Shown here: piece by piece, positions 34,436 through 48,990 of the stretch
Layout: each line of letters begins with the position of its first letter
Position numbering within the stretch: the first letter of the stretch is position 1
Assembly (NCBI GenBank): GCA_021464245.1
Contig: JADCRB010000001.1
Coordinates: 2,163,345 to 2,227,344 of the forward strand
Source: Carallia brachiata
Taxonomy: Eukaryota > Streptophyta > Magnoliopsida > Malpighiales > Rhizophoraceae
DNA length: 64,000 nucleotides
Direction of reading: 5' to 3'
The notes under the pieces: generated by a model
What the model saw: the letters and a program-made list of their open reading frames with translations, nothing else
Database searches by the model: none
Told to the model about the DNA's origin: nothing
Position numbers and translations under genes: made by a program

Positions 34436-34906
34436 GATGCTATTTTTCACAAGACAAGTTGTGTCTCAAGTACCAAGAATATTTAACTTTTTTATCAGAA
34501 CAGCTTTGTCATGCAGTAATTCGTACACTATCTTAAATCTCTATCCTCTAGCTAAAACATATTCAGAAACTAAATTTCTTGTAATTGCATTCATTGACAG
34601 TATTCAAAACCAGTATAGAAAGAGTTCAAGGCAATTCTCCCCATCGTGAGGAACAGTGAGAAAATCTAGACAAGTGAACAATGTTTATACACATCTTTTC
34701 AAGCATTTGGTAGAATCCTTTCGAGTATAAGTTCAAAATCAGTCCAACAACCAAGATCAAATGAAAATATAAACCATTCAAGTTTTGTTACACACACTTT
34801 GGTAACAATTGCTTTCATTACAATTTAACACATGTTTATTGAGCACAAGCTCACTGCTAAAAGTCTTTGACTAAATGCTAACAAGGCCTTCAGCTTAGAC
34901 CTGACC
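34436..34906. other. convergent 3' ends of the MGC gene and the E2 gene
   Basis: AT-rich, short frames only; presumably holds the 3' UTRs of both genes. Confidence 0.5.
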
Positions 34907-38030
<3,124 letters not shown>

Positions 38031-41000
38031 TCACATAAAGGAGTCCAAATATGAATAATTCCTGCATCGATTGTATTGAAGGAGGCTTCCATAAGTGCGA
38101 TCCCACACTCCAATAAACAGTGCTTCTGTATCGGGGCTAAAAGACACGCCTGAGATCTCCCCAAAAAAATCGACCTCCTGCTCTTTCTCAAAACCGTTCT
38201 TCGCATCATAGACGTGCACAAAGTCAGCTGGTTCTGCCATCGCCATGAACTGGCCATCAGATGTAAAACGGATTGATCTAATGGCTCCTAAATTGCCCTT
38301 GAGCACAGCGACAGATTTAGACAAGTTTCGAACATCCCAAACACGACATGTCTTATCTTGGTTCCCGGTGGCAAAGATCCGGCCATCAGGATGCCACGCA
38401 GATGCAAATGAATAATCAAGATGTCCGCATAAAGACATAAGGGTCTACAAAAGATAGATTTCCCGTCAGTCAGAGGCCCCAAATCTGGGGAAGAAAAAGG
38501 ATATTTGTGGGGAACAAATGAAAAGTTCCAAGAATCAAGGTACAGGAGCAGAAGATTACTTTTCCTGTTTGAGAGTCCACCAGCATGCCGTCAGGGTTGT
38601 CACCGACAATTACAATAAGCTTGCGATCTGGGCTCAACGAGGAGTGCTGTAAATGGAAATATAATAAAAAAAAAAAAAAAACAAAAGGATATTAGCACAT
38701 AAAGATAATTAGGAGAACTAGCCACACCCATTCATTCCGTCAATAAAGTTTTTTCTTTTCTCTTATAGAGAAGTCATACAAAAACAAGAAATCAAATCTC
38801 AAACAAGCCATTAGTGAGTCACATCATGCATATTTCGGCCCAAATACACTGGGTCACCTGCCCTTGCTTAGTTTATGATTTTGCATTTGGTTTATTGTAC
38901 ATTGTGATCCAAACATCTGTTTATTTTCATTTTATACCACGAAGCTAGCCAATTCTGATGGAGTCTCCATCCGCATCCATACGAATTTAATTTGATTGAG
39001 CTGCCAAGGAGATCCTTGGCAGTCAAAATCTCCTTGGTGGTCAAATGCAGTGCTCGCATAAGGGAAAAGTCATGGATATACAATTCTTATTCCACAGTTA
39101 GAGGAGTAAAGAATAGCCCAGCAGCTACTGGTTATAGGACACCTAATTTGTAAAATCAACACTATGACTCTGAAACCCCAACAACACACTGCATTTCAAA
39201 CAAATCCAAAGATAAGCTCACTAACCACTAGGCCAACAAAGAAGTGATACTTACATTCACCGGCCAAGGAAAACAAAAATGCTTAGACAGCTGAAATCTC
39301 TCCATATCAAAGTCTCTAACTCCACAGTCATTATTCGAAGCCATGAAATGAACTGCACCGCTGGAAGAGAATTTACTAAAAGTCAGCTCGAATTATGCAA
39401 GTCCAATATTGGTGTAACTGAATAATAATAGCATCACTTTATAACCAAATAAAAAAAAGGGACGACGTAAGTGCACACACAAAAGGGGGGGACAACATCA
39501 GTAAAGGACTGCAAGTAAGAAAAAACCTGGGAGAATCATAAATCTCAACAGCATTTGTGATTGCATTGTCATCATAAGTTGTCCTGGAACAGAAGCTAAC
39601 ACCAGGTCGATCTAGGTACTGCAACCAGAAACAAACAAATTATTGTCCATTATGCATGTCATTTTTTAAGAACCAAACAAACAGCATGCAGCAAAGGCAC
39701 AATCTTTACTTTCCCCTTTCTGAGCTCTTAGTCGGCGATTAGTAGGTGCAAATTGCAATCACAGAAGGGAAGAAGACAGAAAAGATGCAGCACCTCGCTC
39801 ATACAGATTATATTTCTTGAAAGCAAATTGCTGCCTTTTTTTCAATAACAAACATAGGCATTTTGTTCTTTGATATACTATCACAGCAACAAATACAATG
39901 ACATCAGGAAATGGGTGTAACAATGGTGCTAAATACAATGAATATAAAGCATATGCTTATTCTTAGTAAAATACTGCTCTTATGTGATGACAGTGATGAT
40001 AAAGCCCCTAATAGTAAAATGAGGGAAATTAAACTTAAAAAGGAAAAAAAAAGAGAATAAAAGGGTGCTGGGAGTTACTTTGCAAATGAGTTCTCCTTGG
40101 AACCCTCCTGCAATCAACAGGTTATCTCGTACTGCCAATGTACTAACTTGGGTTTGCGTAAAACCTTCCAAGAGGCTTCCAGGATGTTTCTATCATACAC
40201 AAGGAAGTCCAAGATCACAATTTAGAAGTTGCAATTGAATCAAATCCAAAATCAGAGTTACCACCATACAAGAATAATTTTAAAAAGACAAAGGATGGTA
40301 CTTCAAGTATCTCATAAACAAAATGCAGCAAAATGCTACACAGGGATGAATTACCTCACATGGGGCCACATGGCCAGATACATTAAGAACTTCAGTCTTC
40401 TTGCAACTTAACGATGACCAATGTACAATGGAGAAATGTGACATGAGGTAGACATCATGCTTCGATGTTGACCAGACCAAATTCCGCAACTGCAACCAAA
40501 CCATCATTTGTTAGATTGATAACTTAGCCCAATAAACAAAATTTCAAATACATTTCAAGCTACTGAAAGTCACACAGCTCCACCTCTACAACTTGTATCC
40601 ATGGTATCAAATTAACCTAAACAAACAGGACTCCACACTTTGGCATAATCTGGAAACTAGAAACTATTTGCTCCACTGATGTAATATTAGCTGCCAGACA
40701 AGTACAAGTATTAGTCTCCTAGGAATTTGAAGTTGCAAAATCTAAGTATTAAGACTGTACTTGGCCAATTGTATGCACTAATTAAGCTATACTCCTTTTT
40801 TCTCAAAATAGTCTCACAGAGAAAATATACTGTTCCAAAAGGGAAGCTTTTCACCCAAGGTAGACAAAAGCATCCATCATTTCACTAAAATGAGGGTGTT
40901 TTCAACAATAAAGAAACAAAGAAAGTAACCCAGAAGCCCCCCCCCCCACCTCACTAGAAAAATAAAAGTAGCTCTCTAAAGACACAAAAATAGGTTAGGC

Positions 41001-42144
41001 ATAGCCATCACTCTATTAAGAAAGGAAATTGGGAGACAAAAGCATCTAAAAAGAAACAAAGTATCACCCAGGGGCAAGCATCAATATATCTACAAAAGAA
41101 CTACTAAAATTGAAATAACGAAGAAATTAGCCAAACATACTTGGAAATGAAGGATTGTTGATTTCACCGATCTTGTGTTCCGCCAAAACTCATAGTATGT
41201 CCCACCTTTCTCTGTAGGCTTGCATTCCTATGAAGAATCAAAACGCAAGTAAGATTGCATGTTCAAATGCATCTAATAGATGCAAATGACTATAGAAAGG
41301 CAGGAAAAACATGTTCTACCTTTTCTGAACCTTCTCCTGACTGAGGAATGTTTTCGTAATTTTTGTACTGCTCTAACCTAGTTTGTCTGTACTTGTCACG
41401 GGAAATACTCAGTCTCCCCCAAGGGATTCCCTGGATATCCTTCCCTCTCCTAGCATCTGCAGCTGATGTGTCTGTTATCCTAGCATCCTGCACAACCGAC
41501 CAACCCCAACACCCATCGCAGCAAAAAACAATGTTGCACACAAGTTTCATTAATGAAAATGGAAAATCAACATTCTTTGCCAAAGAAAATGCAATAGTGG
41601 CAAATGAACAAGCATTCTGGACCATTAAAGATAGATCAAATTATACACATAAAGCTCATATAAAACAAAACCAAGGATGCACAAACACTCTAAATTTGGA
41701 GCCGTGCAAATGTGGAACACGGAAACGGGTAGGATACGGCGTGGACACATGTCCTAACTGCCAAAGACACGCTAAGGACACGTTTCGGACACACAAAAAA
41801 CACGTCTTGAAAAAAAAATGAAAAACAAAACTAAAACAATTGAAAGCAGGATGGCCTGTCACTGTCATGGGCAGGCCATCCGCCATCCTCTTCTTTTCTT
41901 TTTCGTTTTTTTTTTTCTCTTTTTGAAATTCAAACGGAAGGAGAGAGGGAAGATTTGAATTTTTTTTTTTTTTTCAAGTTTATGTTTTCTTGTGCCGGTA
42001 CTTACTACTTAGTATATATTGTGATATCTTGGATATATTTTAAATATATATTTTATGAGATTTATTTTAACAACAAAAATTAAATTTATCTATATTGCAT
42101 TTTAAGTTATAATTTATATTTTATTTTGAATAATAATATTCACC

Positions 42145-42175
<31 letters not shown>

Positions 42176-42359
42176 GTGTTGTCGTGTCCGTGTCTGTGCA
42201 ACTTAGAAGAAAACCAACCAGATGATCATCTTCATCGTTGTCCTCATCTGACTCGGAATCGCCAACAAATCTACCACGTATATACATGTCATCTTCCACT
42301 TCCTCCATATCACAATCATCCCCCGCATGATCCACTTCATTCCCTTGGTATTGGGACAT
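38031..42359 (-). CDS. WD40-repeat protein (C2A9.03-like, uncharacterised)
   Basis: Nine exons in transcript order: 42219-42359, 41320-41487, 41141-41227, 40355-40489, 40079-40189, 39527-39618, 39255-39360, 38560-38646, 38031-38444 (TGA). Every junction is GT-AG and in phase; total 446 aa, intact. The N-terminus is strongly acidic (DCDMEEVEDDMY, DSESDEDNDEDDHL). Exon 2 has GIPWGRLSISRDKYRQTRLE. The WD40 propeller follows: SHFSIVHWSSLSC, VSTLAVRDNLLIAGGFQGEL, NNDCGVRDFDMERF, SLSPDRKLIVIVGDNPDGML, SFASAWHPDGRIFATGNQDK then TCRVWDVRNL, SIRFTSDGQFMAMAEPADFV and SFSPDTEALFIGVWDRTYGS. The plant family is named after a fission yeast protein and has no settled role; scaffold function is inferred only from the fold. 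A long first intron (41488-42218) contains a poly-AT microsatellite and repeated CGTGTCC-like words. Confidence 0.93.
42145..42172. repeat. (TA)n microsatellite
   Basis: About 14 TA units in the first intron of the WD40 gene. Confidence 0.9.
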
Positions 42360-43156
42360 GTTTGCAGCACAAAATTTATACCTACGCCTACCAAGAAATA
42401 AAAAGGGACTTCCAATTATCAAACAAAGGTCAATACCCAATTCCTCAATATACACAATGCAAATTCAAAATTCATCTTCTTTAGCCAATGCCCCACACCG
42501 CCTAAATCCAGAAACTCAAAGGCAATTCTACTAAAAACACGGTAGGAGATGCTAGGACCGGAAAATTCAAATTACTTCAAAGTTCACCAAAATTAGGGTT
42601 TAATTAGCATTCAAATTAAACACAAAAAAAAGGGGGCAAATGAAATTTAAGGCATCCTACAAGCCTGCAAATTCAAACCTGATTCCAAAAACGCTCATCC
42701 GAAGGAATCCCCAAAGTACAGTCAAATCAAAATTCCCAATTAATTAAATTAAATAAAAAAAAATGGGTCTGGAGAGATCAAAGGTAACCGACGGCCATGT
42801 TTTTTTTTTTAATTAATTCTTTTAATTCCCAGAATAATAATCACACAAACATGTTCATCTACAACGGATGAATGGAAAAAAAAACAAGAAAAAATAATTA
42901 AAAAAATTAACTAGATCTTACAGAATTATATTATCGATCCGTTCTTCTTAAATCAAATCGTCGTTTCAACAAAAAAAGAAAAAAATAAAAATGAAAATCA
43001 ACACGATCAAAAATATCTCAGAAAAAAAAGAGAGGGATTAAAGAAAAAAAAAAAAACGCAAACAGAAAAGAACTAAAGGTTGAGATTGATACCAATGGAC
43101 TCGCAATGGACTGGCAATGCACTCGATCGAAGGAAGCAATGGGCTGGGCGTGTAAT

Positions 43157-43172
43157 AAATATATAAATAAAA
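43157..43172 (-). promoter_or_regulatory. possible TATA box of the WD40 gene
   Basis: On the minus strand the sequence reads TTTATATATTTATTA, followed by a less AT-rich stretch suited to a transcribed leader, about 800 bp upstream of the ATG at 42359. It implies a 5' UTR intron. A GA/CT run at 43217-43241 lies just upstream of it. Confidence 0.35.
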
Positions 43173-43344
43173 TGGCGCTGCGTTGCCTAAAATGCCTGCG
43201 TCATCATTATCATTTACGACAGAGAGAGAGAGAGAGAAAGAGGGAACGAACGAAGGAGAAAAGTGTAAAAGTGTAAAACGACAGGCACGTGCGCAGTACA
43301 AGCCATTAATCCCAATTTGGGATTGGACTGGCGTGCAAAACACA

Positions 43345-44074
43345 ACAAAATAAAACTAAATTAATTTCAAATGAAGTCGGTATTTATTTTAGTGGTCGAG
43401 AGAGGAATACTCTTTAATTATGATGTGAAATTTTTAATTTTTATTAATTGTTTTTTATATATATTTAATAGAATTTTTTGTAAATAAAAAAAAAATTAAA
43501 AAGATTCTTCATTTTTTCATTTATGTCCCTCACCCCCAAAATTAACCGACTTCTGAATTAAATTTGGGCCCTTGGCCTTTTTAATTGGACTGTAAAATAT
43601 GGAATTTACCGATGTATCGATGTGCGTCTATTAACGAAAGGATATGTTAAAAGAGTTGTGTTTATTGGAGTTAAAAAATATTTTTTTTGTCAAATAATTA
43701 TTAATTTAATTTTTTTATAAATATGTGATATGAAAAGAAAGAAAAACTTATACACATTATACTAGCAATTTTACTACGCTGAAAAAATTATTTTCGATAA
43801 CTTGATTTTAATAGTGTAAATTAAAGTTAAATGTTATTTCATTTTATCTTATGAGAAATTCGCTATAACTTGTTTATACAGTTATAAAAGTAAATTTTAC
43901 TTTAAAAGATGTAATTCGACTATACAATTTAAAACAATACTTTCATTCTCAATCCAATTTTCTCCTTGGTTCTAACAATGAATTGATATACTTATGCGTT
44001 CAAGGAAGGAATGGGTTTGAAAAACTCAAGCGTTTAAGCACCTAACAACAATTATAGATTGACGATCTAACTTA
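43345..44074. other. AT-rich intergenic DNA
   Basis: No gene or clear repeat recognised. Confidence 0.4.
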
Positions 44075-44330
44075 AGCAGGTGTGCTCTTTCCAATCCTCA
44101 TGCCAATCTGATTGTTGGCTGTCGTGCTTTGCTGGAGAGACAATGGACATTCGTGTACAACATGTTATAGGGAAGGGAATCGGCTTGCCAATTGCCTACT
44201 TTCTTTTTCGACTAAACACCAAGTGGGAGTACACATCTTGCCCAAACCTCTTGATGCTGCCATCCAAGTCATGCTAGATGACATCTGTGGGGTGTTGGCA
44301 TATGTTTAGACCAAAGGCCACATTGTTGAT
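44075..44330 (+). mobile_element. LINE RNase H fragment
   Basis: Reads NPHANLIVGCRALLERQWTF in one frame, then, after a shift, CYREGNRLANCLLSFSTKHQ and a short tail LPKPLDAAIQVML. This is the end of a LINE RNase H domain with its usual C-terminal tail. Broken by a stop and frame change; no reverse transcriptase nearby. Confidence 0.65.
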
Positions 44331-44519
44331 GTATGGTGGTCCAATTTAGCAGAAGTTCTTTCCTTTTTGGGAGAAGAGGTTAACCAACAGCACTTCTGTT
44401 TCTAGCAACAATGTTTTGTTATGATCATCTTTCTTGTCTGGCCATTTGGGAATTAATGGTAGAAAAATGATTATGGGTACAAAAATAAAAAAACAAAACA
44501 TAGGCATTTTATCACGGTG

Positions 44520-45260
44520 CATAGACGATTGTTTCTTTTGACCAGAAGGAAAAGACTATTCATTAAATATAAGCCAAGTATACAATGGGTCAATTCAAAG
44601 AACCCATACACAAATTATATGAAAAAGAAAGCAGACTCACCTGAATATACAAGATAGCCCTCCACAGCAGCTTAGCCCAAGCAGCAAACATGCAAGCAAT
44701 GAAAATCTAGCCCAAGCCTACAACCCAATAAAAGAAAGACTTGTATGGGGACAGGCCCAAGGCCTGTAGAAAAAGGTCTGGGAACGGAAGCTCCCGAACC
44801 CTACCGCCCATCGACATCGAGACCCCGACAAATTAGGAGAGGTGAAAGGCCATGACAAGCCAACGGCAATGAAGTCGCCTGAACGCCAACTAAAGTGCTA
44901 TCCACAGAGCGCCTGAAAACCCAGTGCCACAAGTCGAGACCATACCAAACGAAGGAGGACCATGGCAAAATTAAGGACCAGAAACACAGCCAAGAGAATC
45001 AAAAGCGCGTGTCGATCTATACACAGAAGTCCGAGATTGCCAAAAGACGTCCATCCCCCACCTCCTCTTCAGTGGAAACAAGGACGCGAGGTGGGGAAGG
45101 CAACCAGCAAAACCACCGACGGGGCCCCAACACCAAACAACAAACACAGAGACTCGAAAGATACTAGGAGACCAAAACCACCACTAGAGGAGAAACTTAC
45201 GAGGAGCATGAAGCCCACTGAGGGGCACAAACGCGACAAGCGCGATGGATCCGAGTTTTA
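44520..45260 (-). mobile_element. GC-rich segment resembling a non-LTR retroelement 3' end
   Basis: Markedly more GC-rich than its surroundings. On the minus strand it ends with GGCTTATATTTAATGAATAG and a T-rich stretch, preceded by words like GGGTTGTAGGCTTGGGCTAG that are common in plant LINE 3' UTRs. No protein domain could be read in any frame; the two plus-strand frames at 44895-45261 look like low-complexity noise. Tentative. Confidence 0.35.
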
Positions 45261-46251
45261 GCCTCTTGGCGCACAGTAGCAAGCACGGGCACACGATAGA
45301 GGCAAAAGCCGAAACTTCATAAACGATTGATATTTTTCAGATATATTATTCGGATCACATACCATGAACGCTAAGTATATATTTGGTAGAGAGGATTCAT
45401 AAGGGTAAAATTTAAGAAATTGACTCGTGATAAATATCAAAATTTTGACACTGTCCACAATATAAGAGGAGAAGAAATGCTTGGAGTTTATGAAGACAGT
45501 TTCTTCCTGCTTCATTGATTTGTTCTCCTTTTCTAAATTTTCTATGATACTAACTCAAGGAAACAACGTGTCCATTTAAGGAAGAAAAATAAAATGTGAT
45601 CTTTTAGAAAAGATTAAGATAAGATTAAAAATACTATTCCACAAATATTGAATTTAAAAAATAATAAAATAAATAAATTATTAAATATTATTAAATTAAA
45701 AGTTCAGTTTAGGATCCATATATTGGTAGTCATACTTGGTATTCATATTGTGAAGAGTTTATTTATTTCTGCGACAAAACTTATAGTTTTTATAATAAAA
45801 AATAACGTGTTAATTTCTTATATCATATTTTATCAAATTTGTTGTAAAAATAAATAAAATTATTATAATACATATACTAAATATAATTACCAACGTATGA
45901 ATCCAACATTTTTTCTTAAATTAATCATATTATTTTAAAGTCATTCAAAATTACCATTTAAAAGAGTGCCAACTTTTTGGCAGTAACATACAAAGAGTGT
46001 AGGAAGATGGGAACATGGTAAATTAACAGAGAGAACTTGCCAATTGCCACACATGGGAGTCCTTTGGTCAAAGCTTTTTGAATGACAACAACTTAACACT
46101 GTGAGCGCTCTGCAATGATCATATATTTTATTTTTTATTTTTCAAATTAGATCACTGGACACAAACTCAACCAATGAATTATAGCTCATTGATTGTAATT
46201 AATCCAGTCGGTTCCGACAGCTACGATAATTATTAACTGAAAGAGCACATT
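45261..46251. other. AT-rich intergenic DNA
   Basis: Frames at 45258-45515 (minus) and 45648-45857 show no recognisable family. Nothing else seen. Confidence 0.4.
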
Positions 46252-46645
46252 TATCAACCGGAAACGCATTTAATGCTGATTCTTTTAAATTGTTTTAATG
46301 CTGATCTGGATCTGACTCATTATTAGGCAGTTTGCTCATAAATTGTAATAATAATTTCAAATATCTAGATTATTCTCTTTTTATTGGTTTTTAATTATTT
46401 TTCTCTTCTTGATGCGAGATTGGCTGTATGACCAGTTCTGGTACACTAGTCTCCAAAGAGTTGCAATTATCAACCGGAAGCGCATTTAATGCTGATTCTT
46501 TTTAATTTTTTTTAATGCTGACCTGGTTCTGACTCATTATTAGGCAGTTTGCTGATAAATTTTAATAATAATGTCAAATATCTAGATTTTTTTTTTGGGT
46601 ACTGGATGCGCATTTAAAGCTGATTCTTTTTAATTATTTTAAAAA
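46252..46645. repeat. tandem repeat, period ~216 bp, two copies plus a third partial
   Basis: TATCAACCGGAAACGCATTT then AATGCTGATTCTTTT and CTGACTCATTATTAGGCAGT at 46252 recur at 46468, and part (GCGCATTTAAAGCTGATTCT) again near 46608. Confidence 0.8.
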
Positions 46646-46690
46646 AATTGTAACACAGAAAAGCATTTTAACGGTGCACATATAAGTGGC

Positions 46691-47183
46691 GAGATACGTA
46701 TAAATTAAGTTTTAAATTTTTTAATTTTTTAATATTTAAATTTTAAATTTTTTTAACATTTTATTTGAATTCTAAATTTTTTAATTTCTTACCATATCAG
46801 TCCTTTTGTTTAAAAATAGAACAAAAGTGGTCAATTTATTACTAAATAAGTTTAAATTAATGTAAATTATTAAAAAAATTTAAATATACGAACTAAATAG
46901 TTTTATTAACAAAATTGCATATAGTAAATATTTAATCAATAAATATACAAATTAAATAGGTAATATGCAGTATTTGATAAAAAAATATCCAATTAATATA
47001 TTAACTTTTTTCAAATAATTTTTTATAAGGTCAAAATCATTTTTTATAGAATGAGAACTTTTCGTCAACAGAAAGACTAATTTGATAGAAAATCGAAAAC
47101 TTTAAAATTTAAATGAAATTTTAAAAAAGTTTAGCATTCAAATAAAAGATTAAAGGTTTGAGATTTAATTTATACATATCCCC
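46691..47183. mobile_element. MITE with long inverted repeats, MULE-like (copy 1)
   Basis: About 493 bp. Left end GAGATACGTATAAATTAAGT is matched by the reverse complement of the right end, GGGATATGTATAAATTAAAT. Flanks ATAAGTGGC (46682-46690) and ATAAATGAC (47184-47192) would be a 9-bp target duplication with two mismatches. Shares interior blocks (CAGTCCTTTTGTTTAA, GGTCAATTTATTA) with 63224-63723. Confidence 0.65.
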
Positions 47184-47192
47184 ATAAATGAC

Positions 47193-48990
47193 ATGTTTTT
47201 TTAAATAAGAAAAAATAAATTAAAATAACAATAATTAATAGGTATATAATAATAGCTATAATGTTAGGACGTAAATATTTTAAATTATTAAATTGTGAAA
47301 AATATATTAAATTTTTTAAAAAAATAAAAAAATATTATTAGATTATCTGAATGTGATAGATTGCGTGATTACATAATAATATTTAATAAAAAAATTAGGC
47401 TCTAATTGGCAATTGTCAAAGGAAAAAAAAAAGAAAAAAGAAAATATTTTCAATTCATTTTCTTTTCAATTTATTTTTTATCAATTCAAACAATTACCTT
47501 TTACTTTTTTTCTCATAAATTATTATTTATTTTCTTTCTTACAAAATTTTAATCATTATTTTTTTAATAATTATAATATTATTATTACTGTATTATTTTT
47601 TATTTATTTTTTTATTTATTTTTTATTAATTTAAACACACTCTTAAATTAAAAAAAAAAAACACCAGCCAAAAAAAACAAAAACAGAAGGAAACTGAAAA
47701 GAAGCCATCTGAAGGGTAACTTTGTCTTTTAACTCTCCGCTCCATGTCAAGGCAGATTTAACCGTTGATGATAACACACTAACAGACTAACTAATTATTG
47801 TTCCGCCTGAAAAAAAAAAAAAACTAGTGCTCGATAATAATTCGGTTTGAATCCCAATTCCGGACAGATTCGGTTCGATTTGAATCCCAAATCTGGACAG
47901 GTTCGGTTTCATTGGAAGACAAACCATGCTTAACGTTATATAGGTTCGGATTCGGAACCAGTTCGGTTTGTGCCTGACCAGTGACCGCCTTTGCTGCTAC
48001 TTGTAACTTGACATAAAACAAGAGACGAGACATAAAAAAAAAAAAGAAAAAAGAAAGAATAATTATGTAAAATTTTTAATAATTACCTTAAAGATCCTCT
48101 TCCGTGTTTGGCCCTTTCGAATCTCAAATCTCAATCTCCGCCGGGTTCCGGCCGCCGCCCCCCACCGATTTCAGTGAGCAGGTACAAAAAAATAAAAAGG
48201 GGCCTGCTTTCTTTGTTATTTTCGCTATTTCTGTTTGTCATTGACTTCTCTGACCCTTTTTCTTTGCGGGGTCAACGCCCTTTTCTTGTTTTTTTTTTTT
48301 ATTGTCTTTCTTTGAAGAAATTTTGATTCTTGCATACTTTAAAGGTTTCGCCATTGCTAGTGTCTTTCTCTTTCCAGTTATTTATTTTTTTTTTCAAGTT
48401 TTGGTCTTTCCCATTTGTTTGACAGAATTTATACTGCAATCTTCTAGGTTCTTTTGCAGTTTTGAGATCTGAGATGGGTTTGCTTTGTCTTTTGTAATTC
48501 TCCAATGGGCTTCTTCTCTTCCCTTTTTTTCACTTTAACTCGTGTTTTTTTCACTTTAACTTGTGTGTGTGATTGTTTTGATTAGGGATAATTTCTCAAT
48601 AGTAATGTAGTATCCTTTTTGTGTTTTTTAAGGCGGTAAATGAGGAAAAAGATGTGAACTTGGGATAGGTGGCGCCACCAGTTGAACTGAAAGTCTCAAA
48701 CTTTCAGAGATTTTGAAGTGCCAAGACTCCACCACACACAATGGCAAACAGCACCACCCTCTTTCTTTCTCAGATCCCCAGAACACTACCATTCTAAATT
48801 TTGCTTTTCCTTCATTGAGCTTCGTTTCAATTATAATACAAAAGGGGAGAGAGAGAGAGAGATTCTAAAAAAATGAGAGTAGCAGAAGCCAGCAGCCTTT
48901 GAGCTCATTGGCGTTTCCACTTTAAGGTTTAGTTAGTGTCTTGTGAGGAGGAGTTTTGTGGATGCCCAAATTAGAAGCATCTCTGGGATA
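47193..48990. other. spacer and likely 5' UTR region of the alpha/beta hydrolase gene
   Basis: 47200-47650 is extremely AT-rich. 47840-47990 holds a short direct repeat (TTGAATCCCAATTCCGGACA / TTGAATCCCAAATCTGGACA). From about 48100 composition rises (CCGCCGGGTTCCGGCCG), as expected for a transcribed leader; a GAGCAG|GTACAA at about 48181 could be a 5' UTR intron donor. No coding sequence recognised. Confidence 0.4.

Noticed and set aside
42176..42484. 102-codon plus-strand frame
   Set aside because: Antisense to the acidic first exon of the WD40 gene; a shadow frame.
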